Positions 18,332-27,716 of a stretch of 64,000 bases of DNA are shown here, one piece after another. Location of the stretch: assembly GCF_014636235.1 (NCBI RefSeq), contig NZ_BMDZ01000028.1, positions 1-64,000 on the forward strand, written 5' to 3'. The notes beneath the pieces were generated by a model. The model was not told where the DNA came from and searched no databases. It saw nothing but the letters and a program-made list of their open reading frames with translations. The first letter of the stretch is position 1. The number at the start of each line of letters is the position of its first letter. Position numbers and translations under genes: made by a program. The stretch comes from Tistrella bauzanensis (GTDB taxonomy: Bacteria > Pseudomonadota > Alphaproteobacteria > Tistrellales > Tistrellaceae).

Positions 18332-19227
18332 GACGCGTCTCCCGTGGTACCAGCACCCGGCGACGGGGTCAGCCAGCGCGGATCGCGCACCAGCACCGGC
18401 AGAGGTGCCACGCGCGCATCCAGTCGCGGCCGGCAGCCGATCAACCCACGGGTATAGGGATGGCGGGCATGGGCAAGCCCGTCCGCCGGCAGTGTCTCCA
18501 TGATCCGGCCGCCATACATCACCGCCACCCGGTCGGTGAAGGCCGCGACCAGATCCAGATCATGAGAAATCAGCACCAGCCCCATCGCCCGGTCGCGCAC
18601 CAGCCCGTCGATCAGCGCCAGAATCTCGCCGCGCACCGACACGTCCAGCGCCGAGGTCGGCTCGTCGGCGATCAGCAATTCCGGTTCACCGGCCAGCATC
18701 ATCGCGATCATCACCCGCTGCGCCATACCGCCCGACATCTGATGCGGATACAGATCATGCACCCGTGCGGGGCCGTCGATCCGCACCCGGTCGAGCAGAT
18801 CCAGCGCCGCGGCCCTGGCGGCCCGGCCGCGCAGGCCGCGATGCAGGCGCAGGCCCTCGGCGATCTGGGCACCGGCGGTCATCACCGGGTCCAGCGCCGC
18901 CTTCGGGTCCTGCAACACCATGGCGATGCGCCGGCCGCGCAGGCGCCGCATCGCGTGGCCGGCCAGAAGATCGATGCCGTCGAAAGCGAGACGGGTGGCC
19001 TGGACCCGTGCCTGATGCGGCAGCAAGCCCATCACCGCGCGCATCGAGATCGATTTGCCCGACCCGCTCTCTCCCACGATCGCCAGCCTTTCCCCCGCCG
19101 CCATCGACAGGCTGATGCCGCGCACTGCCTGAACCATGCCGTCGGGACCGGGAAAGGCCACCGACAGATCCTGAATGTCGAGCCAGTCCGGCCGCCCGGC
19201 CCGATCCACACCATCACCGCCGGTCAT
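18328..19227 (-). CDS. Peptide/opine ABC transporter ATPase (DppD/OppD-like)
   Basis: A 299-aa ATPase. Walker A is GESGSGKSISM, the signature is MSGGMAQRVMIAMML, and Walker B is LLIADEPTSALDV. The signature has A in place of the usual R/Q residue (GGMAQR), a tolerated variant. The C-terminal oligopeptide-transport ATPase extension (RHPYTRGLI) is present. The start at 19227 makes an ATGA overlap with the upstream permease and follows GGGGAG; longer in-frame starts would run far into that permease gene. Confidence 0.9.
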   Translation of the reverse strand: MTGGDGVDRAGRPDWLDIQDLSVAFPGPDGMVQAVRGISLSMAAGERLAIVGESGSGKSISMRAVMGLLPHQARVQATRLAFDGIDLLAGHAMRRLRGRRIAMVLQDPKAALDPVMTAGAQIAEGLRLHRGLRGRAARAAALDLLDRVRIDGPARVHDLYPHQMSGGMAQRVMIAMMLAGEPELLIADEPTSALDVSVRGEILALIDGLVRDRAMGLVLISHDLDLVAAFTDRVAVMYGGRIMETLPADGLAHARHPYTRGLIGCRPRLDARVAPLPVLVRDPRWLTPSPGAGTTGDAS

Positions 19228-20174
19228 GAACCGCTCCCCGTGCGGCCGCGCGGGTCCAGCACGTCGCGCAAGCCATCGCCCAGCAGGTTGAAGCCCATGC
19301 TGACGATGAAGATGGCAACGCCCGGCAGGGTCGCCACCCACCATTGATCGATGATGTAATCGCGCCCCGTCGCCACCATCGCCCCCCATTCCGGCGCCGG
19401 CGCCTGCACGCCCAGCCCCAGAAAACCAAGCCCGGCGAAGATCAGGATCACGCCCGCCATATCCAGGGTCAGCCGCACGATCACCGATGACAGGCAGAGC
19501 GGCGCCACATGCGACGCCAGAATCCGCAGATCGGAGGCACCCGCCAGCCGCGCCGCCTGCACGAAATCGCGCCCCCGCACCAGCCGCGCCTCGGCCCGCG
19601 CCAGCCGCGCATAGGGTGGCCAGCCGGTGACCGCGATCGCCGCGATCGCGTTCTCGATCCCCGGTCCCAGAACCGCTGCCAGGGCCAGGGCCAGCACCAG
19701 CCGCGGAAAGGCCATGACGATGTCGGTCAGCCCCATCAGCACGGTATCGATCCAGCCGCCGAAATAGCCGGCGGCAATGCCGATCGCCAGCCCCACCGGC
19801 CCGACCAGAACCGCCACCGACAGCACCACGGCCAAGGTGAGCCTGGCGCCGTGCACGACCCGCGCGAAGATGTCGCGGCCAAGATGGTCGGTGCCCAGCC
19901 AGTGCGTGGCATCGGGCGGCAGCAGCCGCGCGGTCAGATCCTGCGTCAGAGGATCGGTGGTTGCGATCACCGGTGCGGCCGCCGCCATCACCAGCAGCAG
20001 TGCCACGATCAATGCGCCGACAACCGTGGCCGGATTGCCGAGCGCGCGCGCCAGCAGGCCGAACATAGCCAGACGGCGCGCCTCGGCCCGGCTGCGCGGG
20101 GTGCGGGCGGCATGGCGGGCCATACGGCCGATGACCGACAGCCGCCCTCCTGACGCCATTTCACCGGGTGTCAT
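19224..20174 (-). CDS. Peptide/opine ABC transporter permease (DppC-like)
   Basis: A 316-aa inner-membrane permease with an N-terminal cytoplasmic stretch and about six helices. It shows the typical DppC segment HWLGTDHLGRDIFARVVHGAR and the coupling-helix EAA-like motif VQAARLAGASDLRILASHV. It pairs with the DppB-like permease, whose stop overlaps this start by 4 nt. Confidence 0.9.
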   Translation of the reverse strand: MTPGEMASGGRLSVIGRMARHAARTPRSRAEARRLAMFGLLARALGNPATVVGALIVALLLVMAAAAPVIATTDPLTQDLTARLLPPDATHWLGTDHLGRDIFARVVHGARLTLAVVLSVAVLVGPVGLAIGIAAGYFGGWIDTVLMGLTDIVMAFPRLVLALALAAVLGPGIENAIAAIAVTGWPPYARLARAEARLVRGRDFVQAARLAGASDLRILASHVAPLCLSSVIVRLTLDMAGVILIFAGLGFLGLGVQAPAPEWGAMVATGRDYIIDQWWVATLPGVAIFIVSMGFNLLGDGLRDVLDPRGRTGSGS

Positions 20175-21223
20175 CGCGCCGCCTCACTGCGCAATCGCGC
20201 GTCCAGCCGGCGGTGGACCAGGTCGGCCGCGCGGTTCATCAGCACGAAGGCCACGCCCACCACCAGGGTGCCGCCCAGCACCGCGTTCATATCGGCGGCG
20301 AACAGCGCCTGGGTGATATACAGCCCGATACCGGGCCATGCGAAGACGGTTTCGGTCAGCACCGCGCCTTCCAGAAGATGGGCAAAGGTCAGCGCCACCA
20401 CGGTGACCAGCGGCACCAGGATATTGCGGAAGGCATGCCCCCACAGGATCAGCGCCTCGGGCGCACCCTTGGCGCGGGCCGCCAGAATGTAATCCTGCCC
20501 CAGTTGTTCGATCATCAGCGACCGGGTCATCCGGGCGACATAAGCCATTGAGAAATAGCCCAGGATTGCCGCCGGCAGGATCAGGTGACGAAAGCCGTCG
20601 AGCATCGCCGCCGGCTCGCCCGCAAGCAGGGTATCGATCAGCACGAAGCCGGTGACCTCCGGGATCGTATAGGCCCAGACCACGTCCAGCCGGCCGGGGC
20701 CGGCCACCCAGCCGAGCCGGGCATAGAACACCAGCAGCCCCACCAGCCCCAGCCAGAACACCGGCACCGAATAGCCGACCAGCGCCACCGCCCGCACCAG
20801 ATGATCGGCCAGCCGTCCGGCGCGGGCGGCGGCGATCACCCCCATCGGCACGCCGAACCCGACGCCGATGATCGTGCCGGCCATGGCCAGTTCCACCGTT
20901 GCCGGAAACACCCGCGCCACATCCTCGGCAACCGTCAATCCGGTCATGGTCGACCGGCCCAGATCGCCGTTCAGCACGTTCCACAGATAGAGCAGCAATT
21001 GTTCATAAAGCGGCAGATCGAGGCCAAGCGCCACGCGCGCCGCCTGATAAGCCGCGGGGCCGGCGCGGTCGCCCGCCACCACCAGCGCCGGATCGATCGG
21101 CACCACCCGGCCGATCAGGAAGGTCACCACCACCAGCCCCAGCAGGGTGACCGCCAGACCGACCACCAGACCGGCCGCGGCCTTGATCGACGACCGGCCG
21201 GCAACAGGCGGTCCTGCCCTCAC
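20171..21223 (-). CDS. Peptide/opine ABC transporter permease (DppB-like)
   Basis: A 350-aa permease with an N-terminal helix followed by a periplasmic segment and about five more helices. DppB-type pieces are DLGRSTMTGLTVAEDV near the first loop and the EAA-like LAARAKGAPEALILWGHAFRN, followed by the C-terminal FAWPGIGLYITQALFAADM. It overlaps both neighbours by 4 nt. Confidence 0.9.
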   Translation of the reverse strand: MRAGPPVAGRSSIKAAAGLVVGLAVTLLGLVVVTFLIGRVVPIDPALVVAGDRAGPAAYQAARVALGLDLPLYEQLLLYLWNVLNGDLGRSTMTGLTVAEDVARVFPATVELAMAGTIIGVGFGVPMGVIAAARAGRLADHLVRAVALVGYSVPVFWLGLVGLLVFYARLGWVAGPGRLDVVWAYTIPEVTGFVLIDTLLAGEPAAMLDGFRHLILPAAILGYFSMAYVARMTRSLMIEQLGQDYILAARAKGAPEALILWGHAFRNILVPLVTVVALTFAHLLEGAVLTETVFAWPGIGLYITQALFAADMNAVLGGTLVVGVAFVLMNRAADLVHRRLDARLRSEAAR

Positions 21224-22878
21224 TTGGTGACCTGCCAGTAGATATAAGTGTCGAAGGCCGGGCCCGAAATCCAGCCGCTCACCGGCTTGCGCATGGCGGT
21301 GGGCTCGGTCTGCTGGAACATCACGATCACCGGCCCCTCCTCGCGCAGCCGCTGCTGGATATCCTGATACAGCGCCACCCGGGCCTCGGTGTCGCGCTCG
21401 CCGACCGCGGCTTCCGCCAGCCCGCCGATCTCGTCATTCTTCCAGGTGTTGCGCCATGCGATGGTCTTGGCAGTGCCGCCCTCGCTGTTGTCGGGGTTGC
21501 GGGCGAAATAATCGACCGTGGAATTCGGGTCGCCATAATCGGGCGACCAGTACATCAGCAGGGCCTCATGCGCCCGTGCCCGGTATTTGGTCAGCACCTG
21601 TCGGGTATCGGCGGTCACCAGCGTGACCCGGATGCCGATCTCGGCGAAATTGGACTGCAGCGCCTGGGCGATGTCGCGATAGGGGGCCGTGCCCGAGACG
21701 TCGAGCTTCAGGTCGAAGCCATCGGCATAGCCGGCCTCCGCCATCAGCGCCCGGGCCTTGTCGACGTCGCGCCCATAGGGCCGGTCGGTCAGGGCGCCAA
21801 AGCTGCCGGCGCCCAGGATCGCCTGATGCGGCCGGTACAGCCCGTCGAGCAGGGTGGAGGCGATGCCGTCATAATCGATCGCCCAGCGCATCGCCGCACG
21901 CACCTTCGGGTCGGTCAGCGCCTCGACCTTCTGGTTCAGGGCCAGATAATAGATCGTGGCCTTGGGCTCGGTTTCGACCTTCAGGTCGGGATTACCGGCG
22001 ATGCCCTTCAACTGCTCGGTGCCAAGCCGGCGGGCGATATCGACATCGCCCTTTTCCAGCAGCAGCCGCTGCGCGGTCGGCTCGGGCACATGGCGAATGA
22101 TCACCCGCTTGAGCCTGGGCGCGCCGGCATAGAAATCCGGATTGGCCTCCAGCACCACGGCTTCCTTGGGCCGCCAGGTGATCAGCCGATAAGCACCGCT
22201 GCCGGCACTGTTGGTCTTCAGCCAGCCATTGCCGAAATCGCCGTCGACCTCATGTGCCTGCGCCTCGACGTGATCGACCACCGCCCCGATGCTCGACGAC
22301 AGGCTGTTGAGCACGAAGCTCGGGGCGAAGACCTCGCCCATGGTCAGTTCAAGCGTCGCATCGTCACGCGCCACCACCATCTGGTCAACCGTCTCGGGCG
22401 TCCAGCCCAGCCGGGTCAGGATGAAGGACGGCGCCTTGTTCAGCTTCACCACCCGCTGCAATGAGAAGGCGGCATCATGGGCGGTCAGCGGCCGGCCGCT
22501 CTGGAAGGTGACGCCGGGGCGCATGGTGAAGGTGAAGGTCCGTCCGTCATCGGAGATCGCCCAGCGCTCGGCGGCCCCGCCCTGGATCTTCGTGAAGTCC
22601 TGCGGGTCCGGCACGGTCAGGCGCAGATAGACGTTGTTGAGGATTTCACCGGTCGCCAGTTCGAAGCTCTCGGCCGGATCGAAGGTCGCGATATCGTCGA
22701 TGTAATGGGCCATCACCAGCGTGTCGGGCGGCGTCGCCGCCCGCGCCGGCGCCATGCCCGGCACCGCCAGGACCATCACAACCGGCAGGGCCACCGCCAG
22801 AGCGAACTGGCGCAGGCGCGACCAGACGCCGTCTCGCCTCGACACGCGGCTGGCGGGCTGCGTGCGGTCAGCAGTCAT
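21220..22878 (-). CDS. ABC transporter substrate-binding protein, family 5 (dipeptide type)
   Basis: A 552-aa periplasmic receptor with a long signal peptide containing SRR near its start and cleavage near MAPARA|ATPP. Family-5 features are the N-terminal DTLVMAHYIDDIATFDPAES and the FTMRPGVTFQSGRPLTAHDAAF block. The ATG at 22878 is chosen as giving the more credible signal peptide; in-frame ATGs at 22923 and 22935 cannot be excluded. It heads the five-gene transporter operon. The substrate may be a di- or oligopeptide, opine or glutathione-like compound; sequence alone does not say. Confidence 0.88.
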   Translation of the reverse strand: MTADRTQPASRVSRRDGVWSRLRQFALAVALPVVMVLAVPGMAPARAATPPDTLVMAHYIDDIATFDPAESFELATGEILNNVYLRLTVPDPQDFTKIQGGAAERWAISDDGRTFTFTMRPGVTFQSGRPLTAHDAAFSLQRVVKLNKAPSFILTRLGWTPETVDQMVVARDDATLELTMGEVFAPSFVLNSLSSSIGAVVDHVEAQAHEVDGDFGNGWLKTNSAGSGAYRLITWRPKEAVVLEANPDFYAGAPRLKRVIIRHVPEPTAQRLLLEKGDVDIARRLGTEQLKGIAGNPDLKVETEPKATIYYLALNQKVEALTDPKVRAAMRWAIDYDGIASTLLDGLYRPHQAILGAGSFGALTDRPYGRDVDKARALMAEAGYADGFDLKLDVSGTAPYRDIAQALQSNFAEIGIRVTLVTADTRQVLTKYRARAHEALLMYWSPDYGDPNSTVDYFARNPDNSEGGTAKTIAWRNTWKNDEIGGLAEAAVGERDTEARVALYQDIQQRLREEGPVIVMFQQTEPTAMRKPVSGWISGPAFDTYIYWQVTK

Positions 22879-22980
22879 GAGATCGGTCACCGCTTCTGAA
22901 CTCCCGACACAATCACAATTCATCGCCTGCATCATGAAGCATCGATGCCGTCTGCGCCAAGCCCGCGCGCGACGGACCGG

Positions 22981-24927
22981 TCAACCGATCGCCGTCTCCT
23001 CGGCGGTGTCCGGCCGGTCATCGCAGGCGCCGGCCAGATCCCGGGCAGCCGCGATCGGCAGGCACAGCCGCACCGTGGTGCCGAATCCATAGGTGCTGTC
23101 GATGTCGATGGTGCCGCCCTGAAGTTCTGTCAGGGCTTTGGCAATGGTCAACCCCAGCCCGGCGCCCTCGAATCGTCGGGACAGCCCGTCATCGGCCTGA
23201 AAAAACGGCTCGGCGACATGGGCCAGACTTTCCGGCGGAATACCGATGCCGGTATCGCTGATGGTCAGGGCGGCGATGCCGTCGGGCCGGACCTCGACCA
23301 GAACCACCACCTCGCCATCCGCTTCGGTGAACTTGATGGCATTGTCGAACAGATGGTCGAGCACCCGGGTGCAGCAGCGCGGGTCGGCCAGCACATGAAC
23401 CGGACCAGTGTCGACATGCTCCAGCCGGACACCCGCCCGGCGCGCCTTCTCGGCTGCGGTGCGCACCGCCAGACGCAGCAGGCCCTGCGCCTCCACCCGG
23501 CGCAGTTCCACCACCTCCTCGCCGCCATCGATCCGGCCAAGGCCGATGATCGCGTCGACCATGGTGATCAGCCGGCGACCGGCGCGGCCGATCTCGTCGA
23601 TATAGCCGTCATAGGCGGCGGCACCCAGCGGGCCGTGCATCCGGGCGCCGATCAGGTCGGCATAGCCCAGAATCGCCGCAAGCGGCGTGCGCAGCTCGTG
23701 GCTCATCATCGAAATGAAACGGGATTTCGCCCGGCTGGCGCTGTCGGCCATGTCCCGTGCCTCGGCCATCGCGGCCTGAACGGCGCTGCGCTCCTCGACG
23801 TCATGAAAGCTGATCACCAATCCGCCGACCGCGCGATCGTGGCGAAGATCACGCACCAGCACGTCGCAGGCGCGCGCGCCCCGCCCGGCCAGGTCGATGC
23901 GGATCTCGTCGGTGGCCGAGGTGCAGGCGCCGCCGGCCACCAATGCCACCAGCCCGGTCAGCCGGATGCCGTCATCAGGCACCGCAAGATCGGCGATGTT
24001 GCAGCCGAGCGCGGCTTTTGCGAGTTCATGAGGGCCGGCCGCCTCAAGCACCGTGGCTCCGTCACTGGTGACCACGATCAGGTCGGTGGCGTTCTCCAGC
24101 AGCGCGGCCATCCGCTGCTGGCCCAGCCGCAACGCCTCGGCCTCGCGGGCGGCCGAGATGGCGAAGCGTTTGTCCACGGCCGCCGAGGCGATGATGATCA
24201 CCACAACCAGGATCGCGCCCAAGGCCACGAACACCGCCATGACCTCGGGCCGGATCGCATGATAATTCGCTTCAAGAAACAGCAGCTTGCCGAGTGCTAT
24301 GGTCGGCTGGGGCTCGAAACGCGCCGCGGCCATGCCGGCATAATGCATCCCGGCAATGGCAACCGTCATGACCAGTGCCGCCGCAAGCCTGATGAACAGG
24401 CCGGTCCTGCGGCGCGCGATACCAAGGGCCGCCGTGGCGGCCACGAATGCGACCAGCAGGCTGAACCCGAACATATAGGGTTCATAGAGCAGGCGCGCCG
24501 GCATCCGCATCGCCGCCATACCCATGTAATGCATGCCGGCCACGCCTGATGCCGTCAGCAGCCCGGCGCCGGGAAGCGTGAGCGGCCCGATCTTCTCGCG
24601 ACTGACCAGCACCAGGCCGACCGTGGTCAGGGCGACCGCCAGCAGCAGCGACAGCACGGTCAGGGTCAGATCATAACTGACCGGAAACGGTACTTCATGG
24701 GCCAGCATGCCGATGAAATGCATCGACCAGATGCCGCCGCCCAGCACGAAGCCGCCGGCGGCGATCCACAGCATCCGCATCCGCCCGCGTGCCTCGCCGA
24801 TCCGCGCCGCCGTCTGAAGCGCCGCACAGGAGGCCAGGAACGCGATCATCAGCGACAAGGCGACCAGCCATGGCTGCAGGCTGCTCGACGCAAAATGGTC
24901 ATGGCCCGCTCCGGTGAATTCGAACAT
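22981..24927 (-). CDS. MHYT-domain sensor histidine kinase
   Basis: A 648-aa membrane kinase. The N-terminal seven-helix MHYT sensor carries three motif copies, SMHFIGM (near residue 69), GMHYMGM (near 132) and GMHYAGM (near 195), thought to bind copper and sense O2, CO or NO. A PAS-like region spans about 285-400. The HisKA phospho-acceptor lies in SHELRTPLAAILG near 410. The HATPase has DNAIKF, DTGIGIP and GAGLGLTIAK. The ATG at 24927 is used because upstream in-frame residues look non-coding. No response-regulator gene is adjacent, so it is an orphan kinase here. Confidence 0.88.
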   Translation of the reverse strand: MFEFTGAGHDHFASSSLQPWLVALSLMIAFLASCAALQTAARIGEARGRMRMLWIAAGGFVLGGGIWSMHFIGMLAHEVPFPVSYDLTLTVLSLLLAVALTTVGLVLVSREKIGPLTLPGAGLLTASGVAGMHYMGMAAMRMPARLLYEPYMFGFSLLVAFVAATAALGIARRRTGLFIRLAAALVMTVAIAGMHYAGMAAARFEPQPTIALGKLLFLEANYHAIRPEVMAVFVALGAILVVVIIIASAAVDKRFAISAAREAEALRLGQQRMAALLENATDLIVVTSDGATVLEAAGPHELAKAALGCNIADLAVPDDGIRLTGLVALVAGGACTSATDEIRIDLAGRGARACDVLVRDLRHDRAVGGLVISFHDVEERSAVQAAMAEARDMADSASRAKSRFISMMSHELRTPLAAILGYADLIGARMHGPLGAAAYDGYIDEIGRAGRRLITMVDAIIGLGRIDGGEEVVELRRVEAQGLLRLAVRTAAEKARRAGVRLEHVDTGPVHVLADPRCCTRVLDHLFDNAIKFTEADGEVVVLVEVRPDGIAALTISDTGIGIPPESLAHVAEPFFQADDGLSRRFEGAGLGLTIAKALTELQGGTIDIDSTYGFGTTVRLCLPIAAARDLAGACDDRPDTAEETAIG

Positions 24928-25173
24928 TTGCGTCCAGACCCTCTGCGGCCGCCGTGCACCGATACCATCTGCCGGCAAGGCTCCCGATCCAAGGGCACCC
25001 CACCGCCGTCTTTCCACGCCATCCCACATGCCATCGTCCGAACATTCCGAGCCGACGATCGGTGCAGCCGCATGTTGGCCTGCTATTGCCGCCGGCCTGC
25101 GCTGAAACAGCGCGGCCGATGACGTTTCATGGCATTCTGCCTGCTGAGAATAAAGGAATCATGGACAAGCGAC

Positions 25174-25905
25174 ATGACCAAAACCGAAAATCCAGACCGC
25201 ATGACTGCTGCCGTCGCCGCCGCAGCCGCAACCGTCGGCCAGGCGATGGCCGGCCGGCGCAGCACACGCGCATTCCGGGCCGACCCGGTGGCGCGCGAGA
25301 CGATCGAGCAAATCCTGGCCCTGGCCGCGCGCGCGCCCAGCGGATCGAATATTCAGCCGTGGAAAGTGCATGTTCTGGCCGGCGAGGCCCGCGCCCGTGC
25401 GGTCGCGGCCATGACCGCCGATCATTCAGCCGGCAGCCCGCGCGCCAGTTGGGGCTATACTTATTACCCGGTAAAGTGGCGCGCGCCCTATCAGGAGCGG
25501 CGGCGGGCGCTGGGCTGGTCGCTCTATGGCCTGCTGGGTATCGGGCGCGGCGATGTCGACCGCATGCAGGCACAGGAACGGCGCAACTACGCCTTTTTCG
25601 ACGCGCCGGTGGGCCTGCTGATCACCATTGATCGCGATATGGAACAGGGATCCTGGGTGGATGTCGGCATCTTCGTGGGCCAGGTGCTGATCGCCGCCGA
25701 GGCGATGGGGCTGCAGACCTGTCCGCAGGCCGCACTCGCCACCTATGACGACGTGCTGCGCGAGGTGGCGGGGCTGGACCCGGGCGAGCAGATCGTCTGC
25801 GGCATCGCCATCGGTCATGCCGACCCCGACGACGTCACCGCCCGGTTGGAAACCCCGCGCGAACCGGTGGAAGGCTTCGCACGGTTTCTGGGCTTTCCCG
25901 ACTGA
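25174..25905 (+). CDS. Nitroreductase-family FMN oxidoreductase
   Basis: A 243-aa flavoenzyme. RRSTRAFRADPV near residue 27 and LAARAPSGSNIQPWKVHVL near 50 are the FMN-binding blocks of the nitroreductase fold. The C-terminal INGxALGxx-type loop is replaced by CGIAIGHADPDD, as in the BluB-distant nitrobenzoate reductase branch. The ATG at 25174 is taken, with AAAGGAA upstream; an ATG at 25129 would add 15 residues. It is transcribed alone and followed by an intrinsic terminator. Reduction of a nitroaromatic or quinone with NAD(P)H is the family role; the substrate is unknown. Confidence 0.87.
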   Translation: MTKTENPDRMTAAVAAAAATVGQAMAGRRSTRAFRADPVARETIEQILALAARAPSGSNIQPWKVHVLAGEARARAVAAMTADHSAGSPRASWGYTYYPVKWRAPYQERRRALGWSLYGLLGIGRGDVDRMQAQERRNYAFFDAPVGLLITIDRDMEQGSWVDVGIFVGQVLIAAEAMGLQTCPQAALATYDDVLREVAGLDPGEQIVCGIAIGHADPDDVTARLETPREPVEGFARFLGFPD

Positions 25906-25954
25906 CCGCGCGTGCCGGCGCCCCGCCGGTGGCGATGGCGGCAGATCAAGGGCG

Positions 25955-25986
25955 GAAGGCGGCGGGGCCAGAGCCGCGCCGCCTTC
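25955..25986 (+). terminator. Intrinsic terminator of the nitroreductase gene
   Basis: GAAGGCGGCG (25955-25964) pairs with CGCCGCCTTC (25977-25986) across a 12-nt loop and is followed by TGCTTTTG. It lies 50 nt after the nitroreductase stop and before the convergent aldo/keto reductase gene. Confidence 0.65.
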
Positions 25987-26039
25987 TGCTTTTGTCGGAC
26001 AGCGCCGGCCCGGTACAGCGCCAGCCCGGTCAGGTCCGG

Positions 26040-26873
26040 TCAGGCCGGGTCCCATTGCGGGGCGAAGGATGGATTGATCATCCGGCCATTGCCGCGCAGG
26101 GCATCGATGCGGGCGCGATCCGCATCGCTGAGCGTGATGTCGAGGGCGGCCAGATTGGCACGGATATGGGCCTCGCTGCCGGCCTTGGGGATGGCACTGA
26201 CCATAGGCTGATCGATCAGCCAGCGCAGCACGATCTGCGCCGGGCTTGCGCCATGCGCTTCGGCGATCTCGCGGATCACCGGATCGTCGGCAACCTTGCC
26301 GCGGGCGAGCGGGCTGTAGGCGGTGACCATCATGCCATGGGCCCGGGCATAATCGATCACCGGCGTCTGGTTCAGATAAGGATGGTACTCCACCTGATCG
26401 GCCGCGACGTCGACGCCCAGTTCCTCGACCACGCGACGCATCAACGCGACCGGGAAGTTGCTGAGCCCGATCAGACGGGCGCGACCAGCGGCCTTCACCG
26501 CCTCCAGCGCCCGCATGGTCTCTGCCAGATCGACCTTGGGATTGGGCCAGTGGATCAGCAGCAGGTCGACCTGATCGACCGCGAGCTTCTTGAGCGACTC
26601 GTCCACCGACGCCTCAAGGGTGCCGGCGGCAAGGCGCTCATACCAGACCTTGGTGGTCAGGAAGACCTCGCTGCGGTCGACGGGCGACTCGGCCAGCGCC
26701 TCGCCCACCTCGGCCTCGTTATCATAGATCTGCGCGGTATCGATGTGGCGATAGCCCAGTTCCAGCGCCGTGCGCACGGCCCGGACACAGGCGCGGCCGG
26801 TGATCTGCCAGGTGCCGAAGCCCAGCGCCGGCACGCGGGCACCCTTGACGTCGATGATGGTCTGCTGAGGCAT
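26040..26873 (-). CDS. Aldo/keto reductase (2,5-diketogluconate reductase-like)
   Basis: A 277-aa NADPH-dependent carbonyl reductase of the AKR fold. The catalytic tetrad is visible as Asp and Tyr in DTAQIYDNEAEVG (near residues 40-53), Lys in TTKVWYE (near 72) and His in LLIHWPNPK (near 106). The coenzyme segment near the C-terminus reads AIPKAGSEAHIRAN. The ATG at 26873 follows GGAGAG; the frame also opens at 26903. Length and sequence resemble DkgB/YafB-type reductases. It lies alone on the minus strand and no substrate can be deduced. Confidence 0.9.
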   Translation of the reverse strand: MPQQTIIDVKGARVPALGFGTWQITGRACVRAVRTALELGYRHIDTAQIYDNEAEVGEALAESPVDRSEVFLTTKVWYERLAAGTLEASVDESLKKLAVDQVDLLLIHWPNPKVDLAETMRALEAVKAAGRARLIGLSNFPVALMRRVVEELGVDVAADQVEYHPYLNQTPVIDYARAHGMMVTAYSPLARGKVADDPVIREIAEAHGASPAQIVLRWLIDQPMVSAIPKAGSEAHIRANLAALDITLSDADRARIDALRGNGRMINPSFAPQWDPA

Positions 26874-26972
26874 GGATCTCTCCAGGTATGTCAGGTCGGT
26901 CACCGCGGCGATCGGCAGGGCCGCGGCTGGACATCATGATGCGTGGCGGCGGGCAGCCATGGTTCCGGCCGG

Positions 26973-27581
26973 TCAGTCGAGGGCGACACCCAGCCGGGCC
27001 GCGACGAAGTCCAGCCGGTCCTGACCCCAGAACAGCTCGTCACCCACAACATAGGTCGGCGCGCCGAAGACGCCAGCGGCCAGCGCCTCGCGGCCGAAGG
27101 CGTCGCGGGTGCGGGTATGCTCTTCCGCAGCCGCTTCCGCCCGCGCGGGAAGCGCGCTGTCGAAGCCGTTGCGGCGGGCAATATCCACCAGCGTCTCGGG
27201 ATCCGCGATGTCGCGATCCTCGGCCCAGACCGCGGTCAGCACACCACCGATCAGGCCGGCGGGATTGCCGCCCTCGGCGATGGCCTGCAACACCATCCGC
27301 GCGGCCCGGCTCTCATCGGCAGGAAAGAAGCGGGGTTCAGGGTTCAGCGGCACGCCCAGACGGTCGGGCCAGCGCCGCAATTCCATCATGCGATAGGCCT
27401 GACGCTGGACGGAACGCTGCTTCAGCGGCAGACCGCCGGTTTCAGGAAAGATGCGGCCCAGATCGACCGGCTTCCAGGCGATCCGCGCTCCGGCCCGGTC
27501 CGCGATCGCAACTAGCCGGTCATGGCCGAGATAGGTCCAGGGCGAGATCAGCGACAGATAGTAATCGACGCGCAGCGACAT
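26973..27581 (-). CDS. 2-hydroxychromene-2-carboxylate isomerase-like (DsbA-fold, GST kappa-like)
   Basis: A 202-aa cytoplasmic thioredoxin-fold protein. The N-terminal VDYYLSLISPWTYLGHDRL carries the Ser that replaces the DsbA cysteine in HCCA isomerases and binds glutathione. The C-terminal GAPTYVVGDELFWGQDRLD is the family signature. Homologues isomerise a ring-opened chromene carboxylate in naphthalene breakdown, but most proteins of this family outside such pathways have unknown substrates. No other naphthalene genes are near. The start at 27581 leaves out a non-homologous 23-residue N-terminal extension. Confidence 0.87.
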   Translation of the reverse strand: MSLRVDYYLSLISPWTYLGHDRLVAIADRAGARIAWKPVDLGRIFPETGGLPLKQRSVQRQAYRMMELRRWPDRLGVPLNPEPRFFPADESRAARMVLQAIAEGGNPAGLIGGVLTAVWAEDRDIADPETLVDIARRNGFDSALPARAEAAAEEHTRTRDAFGREALAAGVFGAPTYVVGDELFWGQDRLDFVAARLGVALD

Positions 27582-27654
27582 GGCTCGAACGGTTCCCGAT
27601 GAACGGCCGTGGCGCCCCCGGGGGAGGCGACGCGCACCGGCCGGATACATGACA

Positions 27655-27691
27655 ATGCCGCCCGCCAGGGATGTCCCCGCGCGGGCGGCAT
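27655..27691 (-). terminator. Hairpin after the GST gene
   Basis: ATGCCGCCCGC (27655-27665) and GCGGGCGGCAT (27681-27691) form an 11-bp perfect stem with a 15-nt loop, in the gap downstream of the GST gene on the minus strand. There is no long U tract, so termination efficiency is uncertain. Confidence 0.5.
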
Positions 27692-27716
27692 CGGGTGCGC
27701 GCCTACGGTATACCGA

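Noticed and set aside
26973..27581. Evidence for a naphthalene degradation pathway
   Set aside because: HCCA-isomerase-like proteins are widespread; no dioxygenase, aldolase or dehydrogenase of that pathway is in the window.
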